Shown here one piece after another: positions 44,881 through 54,014 of a DNA stretch of 64,000 nt. Position 1 is the stretch's first letter, and every line of letters starts with the position of its first letter. Below the pieces are notes generated by a model. It ran no database searches. It was not told where the DNA came from and saw only the letters and a list, made by a program, of their open reading frames with translations. Origin of the DNA: Lachnospiraceae bacterium (lineage in GTDB: Bacteria; Bacillota; Clostridia; Lachnospirales; Lachnospiraceae). The stretch covers positions 346,798 to 410,797 of the forward strand of contig JAILIS010000032.1 in assembly GCA_024695145.1 (NCBI GenBank), given 5' to 3'. The position numbers and the translations under genes were made by a program.

Positions 44881-46059
44881 ATGACATACGATATTATGGA
44901 TAGTATTTTAAGTAAAAATGGCAGAACATACGAGTCTATTGACAAAGGAGTATGGCTTTTTGGAGCTGGCATCTTTGGGGAAAGAATGCTTTGTTTTCTG
45001 AATAGTAATGATATCAATGCTTTGGGATTTGTTGACAATAATCCCCAAAAAATAAATACACAGTTAAGGGGTAAAACTATATATTCTTTTGAAGATTTTA
45101 AAAAGTTATATAGTAATGAGTTAATTCTTTTGTGTGTTTTAAGGAAAAGCAATGAGGACCAGATCATAGATCAGATAATCCGGAACATTTCATTTGTTGA
45201 TAGGAGTTTTATTATTAAATATGATGCTTTTATGGATTCCTTGGTGTCTGAATACTGCTGGAAAAAACAAGGTAGGATGGTTGCCAGAGTTGTTCAGATA
45301 TCTTTGACGGAAAGGTGTACACTGAAGTGCAAAAAGTGCGCACATGCCTGCAACCTTGTTGATATGAATGCAACGGATTTAGAAGTAGAAGACATAATAT
45401 CGGGAATCGATGTTTTTTTTGATATAGTTGATTATATTGAGGAGTTTGTATTATTGGGAGGAGAGCCTCTTCTTTATAAGAATCTGGCACATGTCGTGGG
45501 TCACATAGGAAAGCATTATAGGAACAGGATTGGTGTGTTTTCCATAACGACAAACGGGACAATTGTCCCCAATGAACAATTATTGGAAGTATGCGAGGAA
45601 AATCTGGTAAAATTCAGAATTTCAGATTATTCTAATACTATCGAAAGATTAAAAAAGCCATATGAGAAACTGGCGGCAACTTTAAATCAGTATGATATTG
45701 ATTATGAATTTGAGAAGGTTGAATGGGTTGATTTTGGCTTCGAACTTGTTGACAGAGGGACGGATTCTGAAATACTAAAAAGAGTATTTGAGAACTGCAA
45801 AACACCCTGCAGAGAATTAAGATATGATAGATTATATTATTGTATGATGGGTAGAAGCATATCTGAGAATATGGGGTATGGAATTGGTTTAGATGATTAT
45901 CTTGATCTGAAGAATATAAGAAACAGTGAGACCAGGGGGAAATACGAATTTTTGAGGTACACGCTGGGCTTTTTGGATAAAGGCTATATTGAGATGTGTC
46001 AACACTGTCGTGGAAAAGAAGCATATCAGTATCCGCTTGTTCCCGCAGAACAAATGTAG
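44881..46059 (+). CDS. Radical SAM protein with N-terminal Rossmann-like module
   Basis: The 392-residue protein has an N-terminal module (about 22-110) with VWLFGAGIFGERML and ALGFVDNNPQKINTQ, like those fused to other proteins of this island. A radical SAM domain follows, with CTLKCKKC (about 146-153) in TERCTLKCKKCAHAC. Additional cysteines (NCKTPCREL, YYCMMGR, MCQHCRG) near the C terminus may hold an auxiliary cluster. It could dehydrogenate, epimerise or crosslink a sugar or peptide. ATG 44881 is used, with an AAGGAG site at 44870-44875. Reaction unknown. Confidence 0.75.
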   Translation: MTYDIMDSILSKNGRTYESIDKGVWLFGAGIFGERMLCFLNSNDINALGFVDNNPQKINTQLRGKTIYSFEDFKKLYSNELILLCVLRKSNEDQIIDQIIRNISFVDRSFIIKYDAFMDSLVSEYCWKKQGRMVARVVQISLTERCTLKCKKCAHACNLVDMNATDLEVEDIISGIDVFFDIVDYIEEFVLLGGEPLLYKNLAHVVGHIGKHYRNRIGVFSITTNGTIVPNEQLLEVCEENLVKFRISDYSNTIERLKKPYEKLAATLNQYDIDYEFEKVEWVDFGFELVDRGTDSEILKRVFENCKTPCRELRYDRLYYCMMGRSISENMGYGIGLDDYLDLKNIRNSETRGKYEFLRYTLGFLDKGYIEMCQHCRGKEAYQYPLVPAEQM

Positions 46060-46077
46060 ATAATTAGGTGGGATTAA

Positions 46078-47199
46078 ATGGGAAAAAAGATTTTAGATAA
46101 TTATAATTCATGTATTACTGTGAGTGGGAAACCTGTATTTTATGACGGATTCATGTGGCTTGTTTCAGCTGAATTTGACTTACTGTTAAAGTATGACTTC
46201 GCAGGAACTACATTATTAAACCGATACAAGATTCCAGGAAAGTCCGTGTTTTGGGGACATTTGAACATTGTTGCTTTTGAGAAGAAACTGTTTATTTTCC
46301 CACTATATGGGTATGGAATTTTTATTTTTGATCCTAATGATGCATCATTTCAGAAAATAAATATAGAAAAATATATGATTGACTGCAAAAAAGAAAGATA
46401 TGATATTGTCGAAAGCATAGGTAATAAGCTGATCTTTATAGAAAGCAATTCAAATCATGTATTTGAGTATACAGATGTTGACAGGACGATTCGATGTGTA
46501 GATCAAAAACTATCAGATTGTCTTAAAATTAACGGGATAGATACGAAGAGCCCAATATTTACTACGGAGTATTGCAGAGTAAAAGACTTACTCTATATTC
46601 CGATAGATAATTTAAAGAGTTTTATTATTTTTGATCTTAAATCGTATGATGCATCATTGGTCGATATCAAAACTGAAGGAAAAGTTTGGTCTGTATGTGG
46701 GAATGAAAACTGTGTGTTGTTTACTACTACAGATGGTGAAGTTGTCACTTGGAAAAAGGATTCCATTTCGTCTATAAGGGATTTGAGTTACCTTTCAAAT
46801 GAAAAAAGCATCCTGCTGAAGCCTGTATGTGTTCGGGACAAAGTATTCTATTTTTCGTGGAAGGGAAGGGAATACTATATGGATGAAAATGATAATATTA
46901 TTAAAACTGAACTTCCCTTCATGTCAACTGATACAAGATATCCGGCCGGTGCTTATTATCAATTTCAATGGGTGTATACTAATGAGGAGATGATATACGT
47001 TCAGTCAAGAATAAATGGGGATATTTTTGTAATAGATTCTCTTACTAATGGAGTTAATATTCTCAGGTTGCCTTTTCCGCAAAATGAAGTTTCTGGATTG
47101 ATTAAGGATGTTTGCAAAGAAGGTGGATACAATCCAATAATGGAAGATGATGCATTTACATTGGACAGTCTGTTAGGATTATGCGGGTCAGATGAATAA
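46078..47199 (+). CDS. Beta-propeller-like protein of unknown function
   Basis: The 373-residue protein has repeating short beta segments with aromatic ends and Asp-rich turns (for example YDGFMWLVSAEFDLLLKYDF, LFIFPLYGYGIFIFDP and LLYIPIDNLKSFIIFDL), as in beta-propellers. No catalytic motif or signal peptide was seen. It follows the radical SAM gene by 18 bases and overlaps the next gene, so it is probably co-expressed and may be a partner or binding subunit. No family could be recognised. Confidence 0.6.
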   Translation: MGKKILDNYNSCITVSGKPVFYDGFMWLVSAEFDLLLKYDFAGTTLLNRYKIPGKSVFWGHLNIVAFEKKLFIFPLYGYGIFIFDPNDASFQKINIEKYMIDCKKERYDIVESIGNKLIFIESNSNHVFEYTDVDRTIRCVDQKLSDCLKINGIDTKSPIFTTEYCRVKDLLYIPIDNLKSFIIFDLKSYDASLVDIKTEGKVWSVCGNENCVLFTTTDGEVVTWKKDSISSIRDLSYLSNEKSILLKPVCVRDKVFYFSWKGREYYMDENDNIIKTELPFMSTDTRYPAGAYYQFQWVYTNEEMIYVQSRINGDIFVIDSLTNGVNILRLPFPQNEVSGLIKDVCKEGGYNPIMEDDAFTLDSLLGLCGSDE

Positions 47200-48394
47200 A
47201 CAGGGAAAAAATATGTGCAATACATATCCGATAATCAGTTTTATAGTTGCAGTGTACAACAATGAAAAATACCTGTCGTGTGCAGTAAGAAGTGTACTGG
47301 ATACAAAGACTGATAGAATAGATAGTATTGAACTTATTATTGTTGATGACGGATCCACGGATGACACTCCGTACATAGCTGATCAATTAGCAGAAGAAGA
47401 TAGTAGAATTACAGTCATACATCAATCCAACCAATGGATTTATGCCAGTTTTAATAATGGAATCCGAGCTGCAAAAGGTGAATATATCTATATACTTAAT
47501 TCAGATGATGTGCTAGTTGAAGGTGCGATTCAGAAGCTCATAGATGCTGTTGAAAAATACAACAGGCCAGATGTTATTTGGACAAAGGTTTTGTTTCGTG
47601 AGGTTGATAATGAACAGAACACTTTGTCTGAAAGAGATATGGATGAGATGGTCTTTGAAGATGAATATATTGATCAGATCGAAATGATCCATGATAGATG
47701 GCTGTTCGTTCAGGAATCCAATTTGGCGGTTAATCAGGCGAATCTGTATAAAAGAGAACTCGCGCTAAAATATCCGTTCAGGAATGATATTTATGCGGCG
47801 GATTCTTTTTTCAATTTAGGGATAGCTGATCATATAAAGAGCATGGCTATATTAAAGGATGCAGTATATGTGTATATGGCATACAGTACTCCTGGAATGA
47901 ATGCTTCTTTGGGAAAGTACTATGGCTATGAACACAGAATGTTTCAGGAAAAGATGATGAAGGAGATTAACCTGTATAAAGCTTGGGGCTGCCTTGATCG
48001 ATATCTGGAACATGTTGTCAATAAAAGACTGAGAGAAGTTACATTTGAAATAATGATACTTAGTTATTCGAACTGCAGATTATCTTTTAATGAAAAACTC
48101 AATAAAATCTTTGGTGAGATTGCAGATAGGACAGTCAGAAAGTACGCGCGTATGGTTGGCAGAGAGCGCGAATATGAAAGCAGAATATTGAATGGAACTA
48201 AAGAACTAGTAGAAAAAAACGGATCGCTGACAGCCATTCCGAATCATATTAGAGCATTGCTGTCATATCTTCCCGAGGATTACAGAAGTAACGTGGATGA
48301 AGAGAAAATTGATTATGATTTGGTAAACGCTGCTGTTTATGCTGATTTTAATAAAGACAACATTGGAAAGATCTATTATTCACAAAAGTGGTAA
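47192..48394 (+). CDS. Family 2 glycosyltransferase
   Basis: The 400-residue protein has the GT2 GT-A start PIISFIVAVYNNEKYLSCAV, VDDGSTDDTPYI and the DxD region ILNSDDVLVEGA. GT2 enzymes transfer sugars from nucleotide donors to a glycan or lipid carrier. The C-terminal 150 residues are polar and alpha-rich, with no membrane helix. It overlaps the beta-propeller gene by eight bases. Another ATG at 47213, with GGGA upstream, is an alternative start. The donor and acceptor are unknown. Confidence 0.88.
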   Translation: MNKQGKNMCNTYPIISFIVAVYNNEKYLSCAVRSVLDTKTDRIDSIELIIVDDGSTDDTPYIADQLAEEDSRITVIHQSNQWIYASFNNGIRAAKGEYIYILNSDDVLVEGAIQKLIDAVEKYNRPDVIWTKVLFREVDNEQNTLSERDMDEMVFEDEYIDQIEMIHDRWLFVQESNLAVNQANLYKRELALKYPFRNDIYAADSFFNLGIADHIKSMAILKDAVYVYMAYSTPGMNASLGKYYGYEHRMFQEKMMKEINLYKAWGCLDRYLEHVVNKRLREVTFEIMILSYSNCRLSFNEKLNKIFGEIADRTVRKYARMVGREREYESRILNGTKELVEKNGSLTAIPNHIRALLSYLPEDYRSNVDEEKIDYDLVNAAVYADFNKDNIGKIYYSQKW

Positions 48395-48429
48395 ATGGAT
48401 AGCATACTTGATGTCAAATGAGGAACTGA

Positions 48430-49674
48430 ATGTTGAAAAAAGCCTATATTTATGGAAGAGGACAGGGATTTTCCTGCTTGAAAAAGTGTATAAAGGGTGA
48501 CGTTCAGATACTCGGATTTATTGATAACTATTCCAAAGACACCCTGACAGACGATGGAATACCCGTGATCAGACAAAGCGAGATCTGCGGTGAATATGAC
48601 TATATTGTCGTAAGTATCATAGAGTATGAAGAAATAAAAGCCGGCTTGATCAAAGCCGGCATCGACTCGAAGCGGATCATCTGTTTTTTTGATCCTGAGG
48701 ATTCGGAAAATGATGAATATAACGAGGTGATTGATCAGTTCAGATGGAAGTTTGAATTGATGTGGAAAAACGATCGTGAAATTGTATGGCCGGCCATTAA
48801 TAATAATTCTTATGAAATATACTCGGAAGAGTTTGAAAAAAAAGGCATTATTCCAAAGATAATTGATGCAAGGACAACGATCGACATGATCATAAAGAGC
48901 AGATTTAGCTTGGTAAGATTTGGTGACGGAGAATTTGAGATAATCCGCAAAAGGGACCGTCCCAAATTTCAGAGTGTCGATCCGTTACTGTCAGAGAGGC
49001 TGGAAGAAGTTCTTAAAAGTCAAGAGCCAGGCATCCTGGTTGCAATAGCGAACAACTATGGCAATCTATCGGAATATACTGACCATGCAGCTAACGGAAT
49101 ACGGTATTATATGACACCGCAAACAAGAGAGGCTCATATGTCACTTCTTGATATGAACCGTGGATATTATGATGCCTATCTTTCCAGACCCTATATGATA
49201 TATAGAGATAAGACACCTGATAGGATGCATGAAAAGTTTGAACAAATTAAATGTATTTGGAAGGACCGGGATATTCTTATAGTTGAGGGGGAGCACACAC
49301 GATTTGGAGTGGGAAACGATCTTTTGGACGAAGCAAATAGCGTTATCAGGATATTGGCTCCGGACAGGGATGCTTTTTCTTTATATGATCAACTTCTTGA
49401 AAAGTCCAGTGAATATGGCGAAGACAGACTTGTGCTTAGTATCCTTGGACCGACGGCAACCGTTTTATGTTATGATCTGGCAAAGCAAGGGTTATGGGCT
49501 GTGGATATCGGCCAGGTTGATACCGAATATGAGTGGTTTATCAGAGGTGTATCAAAGCGTTGTGACATTCCATACAAGACTGCCAGCGAATATGTCGATA
49601 AAAGCATATTTGAAGAATTACAGGAAGCTGATCGGAAGAAATATGAGGCTGAGATCGTTTCTATCATAAAGTAA
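48430..49674 (+). CDS. GT-D fold glycosyltransferase with N-terminal Rossmann-like module
   Basis: The 414-residue protein starts with the same Rossmann-like module as its neighbours (AYIYGRGQGFSCLKKCI, then GFIDNYSKDTL). It continues into a GT-D type domain (SP_1767-like) with the RFGDGEFEIIRKRD segment carrying the DxE motif (GDGE), GPTATVLCYDLAKQ and the metal-site region. SP_1767-like enzymes add sugars to serine-rich glycoproteins in streptococci. Whether the module binds a nucleotide or just scaffolds is unknown. A ribosome binding site GAGGA is present before ATG 48430. Confidence 0.8.
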   Translation: MLKKAYIYGRGQGFSCLKKCIKGDVQILGFIDNYSKDTLTDDGIPVIRQSEICGEYDYIVVSIIEYEEIKAGLIKAGIDSKRIICFFDPEDSENDEYNEVIDQFRWKFELMWKNDREIVWPAINNNSYEIYSEEFEKKGIIPKIIDARTTIDMIIKSRFSLVRFGDGEFEIIRKRDRPKFQSVDPLLSERLEEVLKSQEPGILVAIANNYGNLSEYTDHAANGIRYYMTPQTREAHMSLLDMNRGYYDAYLSRPYMIYRDKTPDRMHEKFEQIKCIWKDRDILIVEGEHTRFGVGNDLLDEANSVIRILAPDRDAFSLYDQLLEKSSEYGEDRLVLSILGPTATVLCYDLAKQGLWAVDIGQVDTEYEWFIRGVSKRCDIPYKTASEYVDKSIFEELQEADRKKYEAEIVSIIK

Positions 49675-49679
49675 GGCAG

Positions 49680-50768
49680 ATGAAACATATGGAACGTATT
49701 ATTCTTTTTGGAACAGGCGTCTTTGGAAGACGCACATATGAGAAACTTAAGTCGGACGGCATTGTACCAATCTGCTTTGTTGATAATGACAGAAGCAAAT
49801 GGGGATCATATATAGATAATGTTGAGATCAGGAATCCCGGTGAACTTGTGCATATAGAGTTTGATGATGTTGTTATATGTGTAAATGACCCAATATATTA
49901 TAACATACGCTGTCAGCTGATCGATGAACTCGATGTTCCCGAGCAAAAGATAAGACACTGGACATATCGGCAGCGAATTGATTTTCTTAATCATTATAAG
50001 AATAGTGACCATAAAGATCCGATAATAGATAGAATAATTGATTATGTTGAAAAGCATGACAGATTATCGGCATTTAATGCAACATTTGCAGACAAATACT
50101 CAGACAATATAAGCTGCTTTCTCGATGATAGCAGTGGTTTGTTTTACACTGTGTATAATGGAAAAAAACTGTTCCTTTGCCGAAAGTTCAAATCGAAAGA
50201 TCAGGCGGAAGAGTATTTTCGATCGCTTATGATCGAGCAGGATCCTGCTTCACCCCACAGATATATGGATGACTCGTTCGGGTTTGACGGTGGATGTGTG
50301 CTTGATGCAGGAGCAGCAGAAGGTAATTTTGCTTTGGAAATCGTTGAACGGGCGGAAAAGGTGCTCCTTATAGAGGCTGATCCGACATGGAATGAAGCAC
50401 TTATGAAAACATTTGAGCCCTGGAAGGATAAGGTCACTATAATTAATAAATACTTATCTGATGTTGATGGCCATAATTCTGTTTCAATAGATACGCTAGC
50501 CGCCGAGCAACAGATCGATTTCATAAAAATGGATATTGAAGGAGCTGAGCCTGATGCTTTAAAAGGCGGAGAAAGGTATCTTTCCAAAGCAGACCATGTA
50601 AAGCTTGCTATATGTTCATATCATAATCTGGAAGATGAGTACAAAATACGTATGATTCTGGAACCGCTTGGTTATGAGGTGGTCGCTACTGACGGTCATA
50701 TGGTGTTTCCTGATAATGTGAATCAACCGCCAAGACTTGTAAGGGGTGTTCTGAGGGCAAGCAGATGA
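49680..50768 (+). CDS. FkbM-family methyltransferase with N-terminal Rossmann-like module
   Basis: The 362-residue protein begins with the shared module (ILFGTGVFGRRTYEKLKSDG, ICFVDNDRSKWGSY). It continues into an FkbM methyltransferase core with the S-adenosylmethionine loop LDAGAAEGNFALEIVE, the acidic LLIEADPTW and KMDIEGAEPDALKGG. FkbM enzymes O-methylate sugars or macrolides. Here methylation of a sugar or of a glycan end would fit. The start may be 49680 or 49689. The next gene overlaps its stop by four bases. Confidence 0.85.
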   Translation: MKHMERIILFGTGVFGRRTYEKLKSDGIVPICFVDNDRSKWGSYIDNVEIRNPGELVHIEFDDVVICVNDPIYYNIRCQLIDELDVPEQKIRHWTYRQRIDFLNHYKNSDHKDPIIDRIIDYVEKHDRLSAFNATFADKYSDNISCFLDDSSGLFYTVYNGKKLFLCRKFKSKDQAEEYFRSLMIEQDPASPHRYMDDSFGFDGGCVLDAGAAEGNFALEIVERAEKVLLIEADPTWNEALMKTFEPWKDKVTIINKYLSDVDGHNSVSIDTLAAEQQIDFIKMDIEGAEPDALKGGERYLSKADHVKLAICSYHNLEDEYKIRMILEPLGYEVVATDGHMVFPDNVNQPPRLVRGVLRASR

Positions 50769-51883
50769 ATAAAGTTGCGGTAGTTATTCCGTCATATAAA
50801 GCGGAACTGGATAATAATGAAAAGGTATCACTGGAACAGTGCAGGAAGATACTTAAGAACTATGACAGGTTTTTTTTGCTTCCGGATGGTATAGAAGAAC
50901 AGTATGTTCTTGATGAGAAACGTATTTTTGTCAGCCCTGTTTTTCTTTCGTCGAGAAAGGAGTACAGTGACTTTGTTTTATCTGAAGAGTTTTATGACCT
51001 GTTTACGGACTATGAGTATATTCTGATATATCAACTGGACTCGTTTGTTTTTTTTGATAAACTGGATCATTTCTGCTCTCTCGGATTTGATTATATTGGG
51101 GGAGAATGGTTATATGGATTGGAATGTCATGTGCAGGACGGGAACCATTGGTTCTTCGGCAATGGAGGCTTTTCTTTAAGAAAAGTGTCGGCATTTAAAA
51201 AATGGATAGTTGAGCAGAGGGCGGCTGTTGATTACGGGAAAATGCTTGTGCCCGAGGATCTTGCCATAGCTATTTACGGGAAAGATTATTTAAAAATAGC
51301 GGACAGAAATGTTGTAAAAGATTTTGCTTTCGATATCTATCCTCAAGAGTGTTACATGATGAATGAGAAGAGACTTCCTTTTGGATGCCATGGATGGCAC
51401 CGCTTTGATCCGCTTTTCTGGAAGGATATAATTGAGAAGTGTGGGTATAAGGTGACACTAGTGGATGAGGATGCCGACTCGGAATTGTTGAATTCAGGGA
51501 AAGAACGATACGAGAAATTTACACGTTTTTTTGATGTTTCAAAACTTGAATCTTGTATTAGAAGACTTCTGCCTTCATATAGCGGAAAGATCAATGTATT
51601 TGGTGCGGGTCAATTCGGGTTCAGTTTTGTAAATATGGCAAAAAGAACTTCTATAGATGTAAACTGTATATTGGACAACGATGAAAAGAAAATCGGGAAA
51701 AGTGTTGAGGGAATACCTATTGCTCGTGCGGCAGATGTTTTGAAAAAAGACACATTACCTATACTTGTTGCAGGTTTGAAAACTGATGCGATCGAAAGCC
51801 AGTTAAAACAGACGGGACGTATAAAAGGAAAAGATTATATTCTTTCACGGGATTTACAGTTGGAGATGTGTAATGCCAAATGA
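50765..51883 (+). CDS. DUF5672 putative glycosyltransferase with C-terminal Rossmann-like module
   Basis: The 372-residue protein has an N-terminal DUF5672 domain (VAVVIPSYKAELDNNEK, then FGNGGFSLRKVSAFKKW near residue 130 and PEDLAIAIYG). The C terminus carries the same Rossmann-like module (INVFGAGQFGFSFVNMAKR, CILDNDEKKIGKS), here at the other end of the chain. DUF5672 proteins are putative glycosyltransferases. The start overlaps the FkbM gene by four bases. The module being C-terminal shows that it is an independently fused unit. Confidence 0.75.
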   Translation: MNKVAVVIPSYKAELDNNEKVSLEQCRKILKNYDRFFLLPDGIEEQYVLDEKRIFVSPVFLSSRKEYSDFVLSEEFYDLFTDYEYILIYQLDSFVFFDKLDHFCSLGFDYIGGEWLYGLECHVQDGNHWFFGNGGFSLRKVSAFKKWIVEQRAAVDYGKMLVPEDLAIAIYGKDYLKIADRNVVKDFAFDIYPQECYMMNEKRLPFGCHGWHRFDPLFWKDIIEKCGYKVTLVDEDADSELLNSGKERYEKFTRFFDVSKLESCIRRLLPSYSGKINVFGAGQFGFSFVNMAKRTSIDVNCILDNDEKKIGKSVEGIPIARAADVLKKDTLPILVAGLKTDAIESQLKQTGRIKGKDYILSRDLQLEMCNAK

Positions 51884-51935
51884 ATGATAATAGCTTTTGT
51901 TACGTATATTTTGACAGATGAAAGGATAAGTTAAG

Positions 51936-52613
51936 ATGGCTATTGAATTGATGGCATCAATGATGTCGGCTGATTTCAGGAATCTGGAGCAGGAAGTAAA
52001 GAAACTTGATGAAGGTGGAATAGATTCATTCCATATCGATATTATGGATGGGAGATATGTGCCCAATTTTGCTATGTCATTAAATGATTTACGGTGCATA
52101 AGATCACTAACAGATAAGCCTCTGGATGTTCATTTGATGGTTGAGCACCCGATAAATACTATAGAGATTTTTACTTCGTCATTAAGACCAGGGGATACGA
52201 TATATATTCATCCTGAGGCTGAATATCATCCATCTACGACGTTACAGAAGGTTATCGATGCCGGGATCATTCCCGGTATAGCAATTAATCCCGGAACAAG
52301 TTCGGAGAGCGTTATAGAGATGCTGCAAATTGTAAAAAAAGTGCTTGTTATGTCTGTTAATCCGGGAAATGCCGCTCAGGTGTTTATGCCCTATGTAAAG
52401 GTAAAATTTGAATCCTTGCTGGAGATAAAGGAAGAAATGGGCTTTGATATTTATTGGGATGGTGCCTGTGATGAAGATAAGATCAGGACATATGCTCCCA
52501 AGGGAGTGAAAGGGTTTGTGGTTGGGTCAACGTTATTATTTGGACAGAATCGTTCTTACGGTGAATCGATACAGATTATAAGAGACATGGCAGAAGGGGG
52601 ACGGTTAGAGTAA
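51936..52613 (+). CDS. Divergent ribulose-phosphate 3-epimerase-like protein
   Basis: The 225-residue protein has the Rpe TIM-barrel plan: HIDIMDGRYVPNFAMS, DVHLMVEHP, LVMSVNPGNAAQ and a DGAC segment. In typical Rpe the fourth motif reads VNPGFGGQ and the sixth DGGI; both differ here (NAAQ and DGAC). The metal ligands and catalytic aspartates appear kept, so an active enzyme on a different phosphopentose or phosphohexose is likely. It is the last gene before the operon terminator. Housekeeping Rpe is presumably elsewhere. A glycan-precursor role is inferred. Confidence 0.8.
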   Translation: MAIELMASMMSADFRNLEQEVKKLDEGGIDSFHIDIMDGRYVPNFAMSLNDLRCIRSLTDKPLDVHLMVEHPINTIEIFTSSLRPGDTIYIHPEAEYHPSTTLQKVIDAGIIPGIAINPGTSSESVIEMLQIVKKVLVMSVNPGNAAQVFMPYVKVKFESLLEIKEEMGFDIYWDGACDEDKIRTYAPKGVKGFVVGSTLLFGQNRSYGESIQIIRDMAEGGRLE

Positions 52614-52700
52614 TAGATTTTTCTTCAGAAAACTGATTTATTCATAGCGGTAGAATCAGACGTGACTATTAATGATGAAGATGATATATAATAGTCAGAT

Positions 52701-52796
52701 ATGATTTTCGACGAGCCGGAAAAGGTACCCGGCGCTCCGGAGACGGAACCTGATATGGTGGATGACAGCCGCCCGCCCGCCCGAGAATCATATTAA
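52701..52796 (+). other. 31-codon G+C-rich ORF in the 52614-52845 gap, possibly a remnant
   Basis: The gap between the epimerase and DUF4422 genes has an ORF of 31 codons from ATG 52701 to TAA 52794-52796, with a run of three CCCG-like units near the end. Its base composition is clearly richer in G+C than the flanking island. A TATAAT-like box is at 52687-52692 and an 8-base inverted repeat (GACTATTA, 52664-52671; TAATAGTC, 52689-52696) lies upstream. It has no ribosome binding site and may be a decayed end of a lost gene. Only the terminator and these repeats were otherwise seen in the gap. Confidence 0.35.
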
Positions 52797-52798
52797 TG

Positions 52799-52832
52799 AT
52801 CTGCGTATGTATTGAGCATATGCAGATTTTTT
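52799..52832 (+). terminator. Rho-independent terminator ending the glycan island
   Basis: An 11-base stem with one G-U pair (52799-52809 with 52817-52827), a 7-base loop and a tail of six T (52827-52832, the first of which pairs in the stem) form a good terminator. It lies only 14 bases before the next start, so it could also act as an attenuator for the DUF4422 gene. Confidence 0.75.
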
Positions 52833-52845
52833 GATGAAAGGATAA

Positions 52846-53934
52846 ATGTTAATGAACACGTACATTTTTGGCGCCCATTCCCGTGCCAGAACTTTAAAGG
52901 AATATTTATCGGTCATATACCCGGAGCTTATCATCCGGGCGTTTCTGGTGGACAATGATGAGGAGAATCCGGACAGCGTTGACGGACTTCCTGTTATCAG
53001 GATCGGCGGGAGCAAAGGACAGGACGCATGTGATTTTGGGCCTAAGGACCGTGTATATATCGGAACGCGCGGTGTAAGTCACCATCGCATAACAAAACAT
53101 CTGACAGCGATCGGCTTTAAAGATATCATACCGGTCACGGTAGAACTTGATATTAAACTTCGTAATGAGTATCTGACCAGACATTTCGCGGGAATTGGAA
53201 GGCTGTTTGAGAAGATTGACAGCTTTAGAGCATCAGGCGTTAACGATAAGAAGCCGGCTGTTTATGTAGCCTCATCAGCCTTTGACCTGGTCCTGCAGGA
53301 TAAGCATGAACCAAGATCATTTGAGCGTGTGATACAGGTAGGTTGTTCGCTTACCGATAAACGTCTTGAAGATGCGATCTATGATAATGATGGAGATAAC
53401 ATATCAGAGAAGAACACGCAGTTTTGCGAGCTGACGGCGATGTACTGGATATGGAAACATGCGAAGGAGAGCATAGTCGGGTTGGAGCATTACAGGAGGT
53501 TCTTCCTGGTAGGAGAGGAGCTTGGGAATGTTATGTCAACTAATGATATTGATGTCATCCTCCCTACGCCTTTGTGCGTGCTTCCTTCACTGAAGGGAAA
53601 CTACCTTCTTCGACATGAGCCGCAGCCATTTGAAGATATGATGGAGGTTCTGCAAAAGCTGTACCCGGATGATTTTGACACATCGGTATCGTTCTTTGAT
53701 CAGAAGCTATATTCACCTTGTAATATGCTCATTGCCAGGAAGGAAGTATTCGACAGGCTGTGCGGTTGGATGTTTCCTATCCTGTTTGAGGTGGCTGCCA
53801 GGAATAAGACATTTGATGACAGATATCAGAACCGTTATCCGGGGTTTCTGTCGGAACGGCTGATATCGCTGTTCTTTGAACTTCACAGAGATGAATATAA
53901 GGTTGTGTATTCAGATAAGAATTTTCTGAGTTGA
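52846..53934 (+). CDS. DUF4422 glycosyltransferase with N-terminal Rossmann-like module
   Basis: The 362-residue protein starts with a variant of the shared module (TYIFGAHSRARTLKEYL, AFLVDNDEENP). A DUF4422 domain follows, with FCELTAMYWIWKHAKES and VGLEHYRRFF, as in Firmicutes capsule glycosyltransferases. AAAGGA lies 4 bases before ATG 52846; ATG 52852 is an alternative. It stands just downstream of the operon terminator and is not clearly part of the main operon. Codon use resembles the later housekeeping genes more than the island. Confidence 0.8.
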   Translation: MLMNTYIFGAHSRARTLKEYLSVIYPELIIRAFLVDNDEENPDSVDGLPVIRIGGSKGQDACDFGPKDRVYIGTRGVSHHRITKHLTAIGFKDIIPVTVELDIKLRNEYLTRHFAGIGRLFEKIDSFRASGVNDKKPAVYVASSAFDLVLQDKHEPRSFERVIQVGCSLTDKRLEDAIYDNDGDNISEKNTQFCELTAMYWIWKHAKESIVGLEHYRRFFLVGEELGNVMSTNDIDVILPTPLCVLPSLKGNYLLRHEPQPFEDMMEVLQKLYPDDFDTSVSFFDQKLYSPCNMLIARKEVFDRLCGWMFPILFEVAARNKTFDDRYQNRYPGFLSERLISLFFELHRDEYKVVYSDKNFLS

Positions 53935-53936
53935 AG

Positions 53937-53970
53937 CATCCCGACCTCTCCGGATGATTTTTCATTTTTT
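53937..53970 (+). terminator. Possible terminator after the DUF4422 gene
   Basis: A 5-base stem CATCC/GGATG (53937-53941 with 53952-53956) with a 10-base loop and a following T-rich run (ATTTTTCATTTTTTTC) lies just after the stop. The stem is short, so it is a weak candidate. Confidence 0.4.
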
Positions 53971-54014
53971 TCTTTCTGTGATACTATATAGCAGATAGAA
54001 AAAAGGAAGACACC

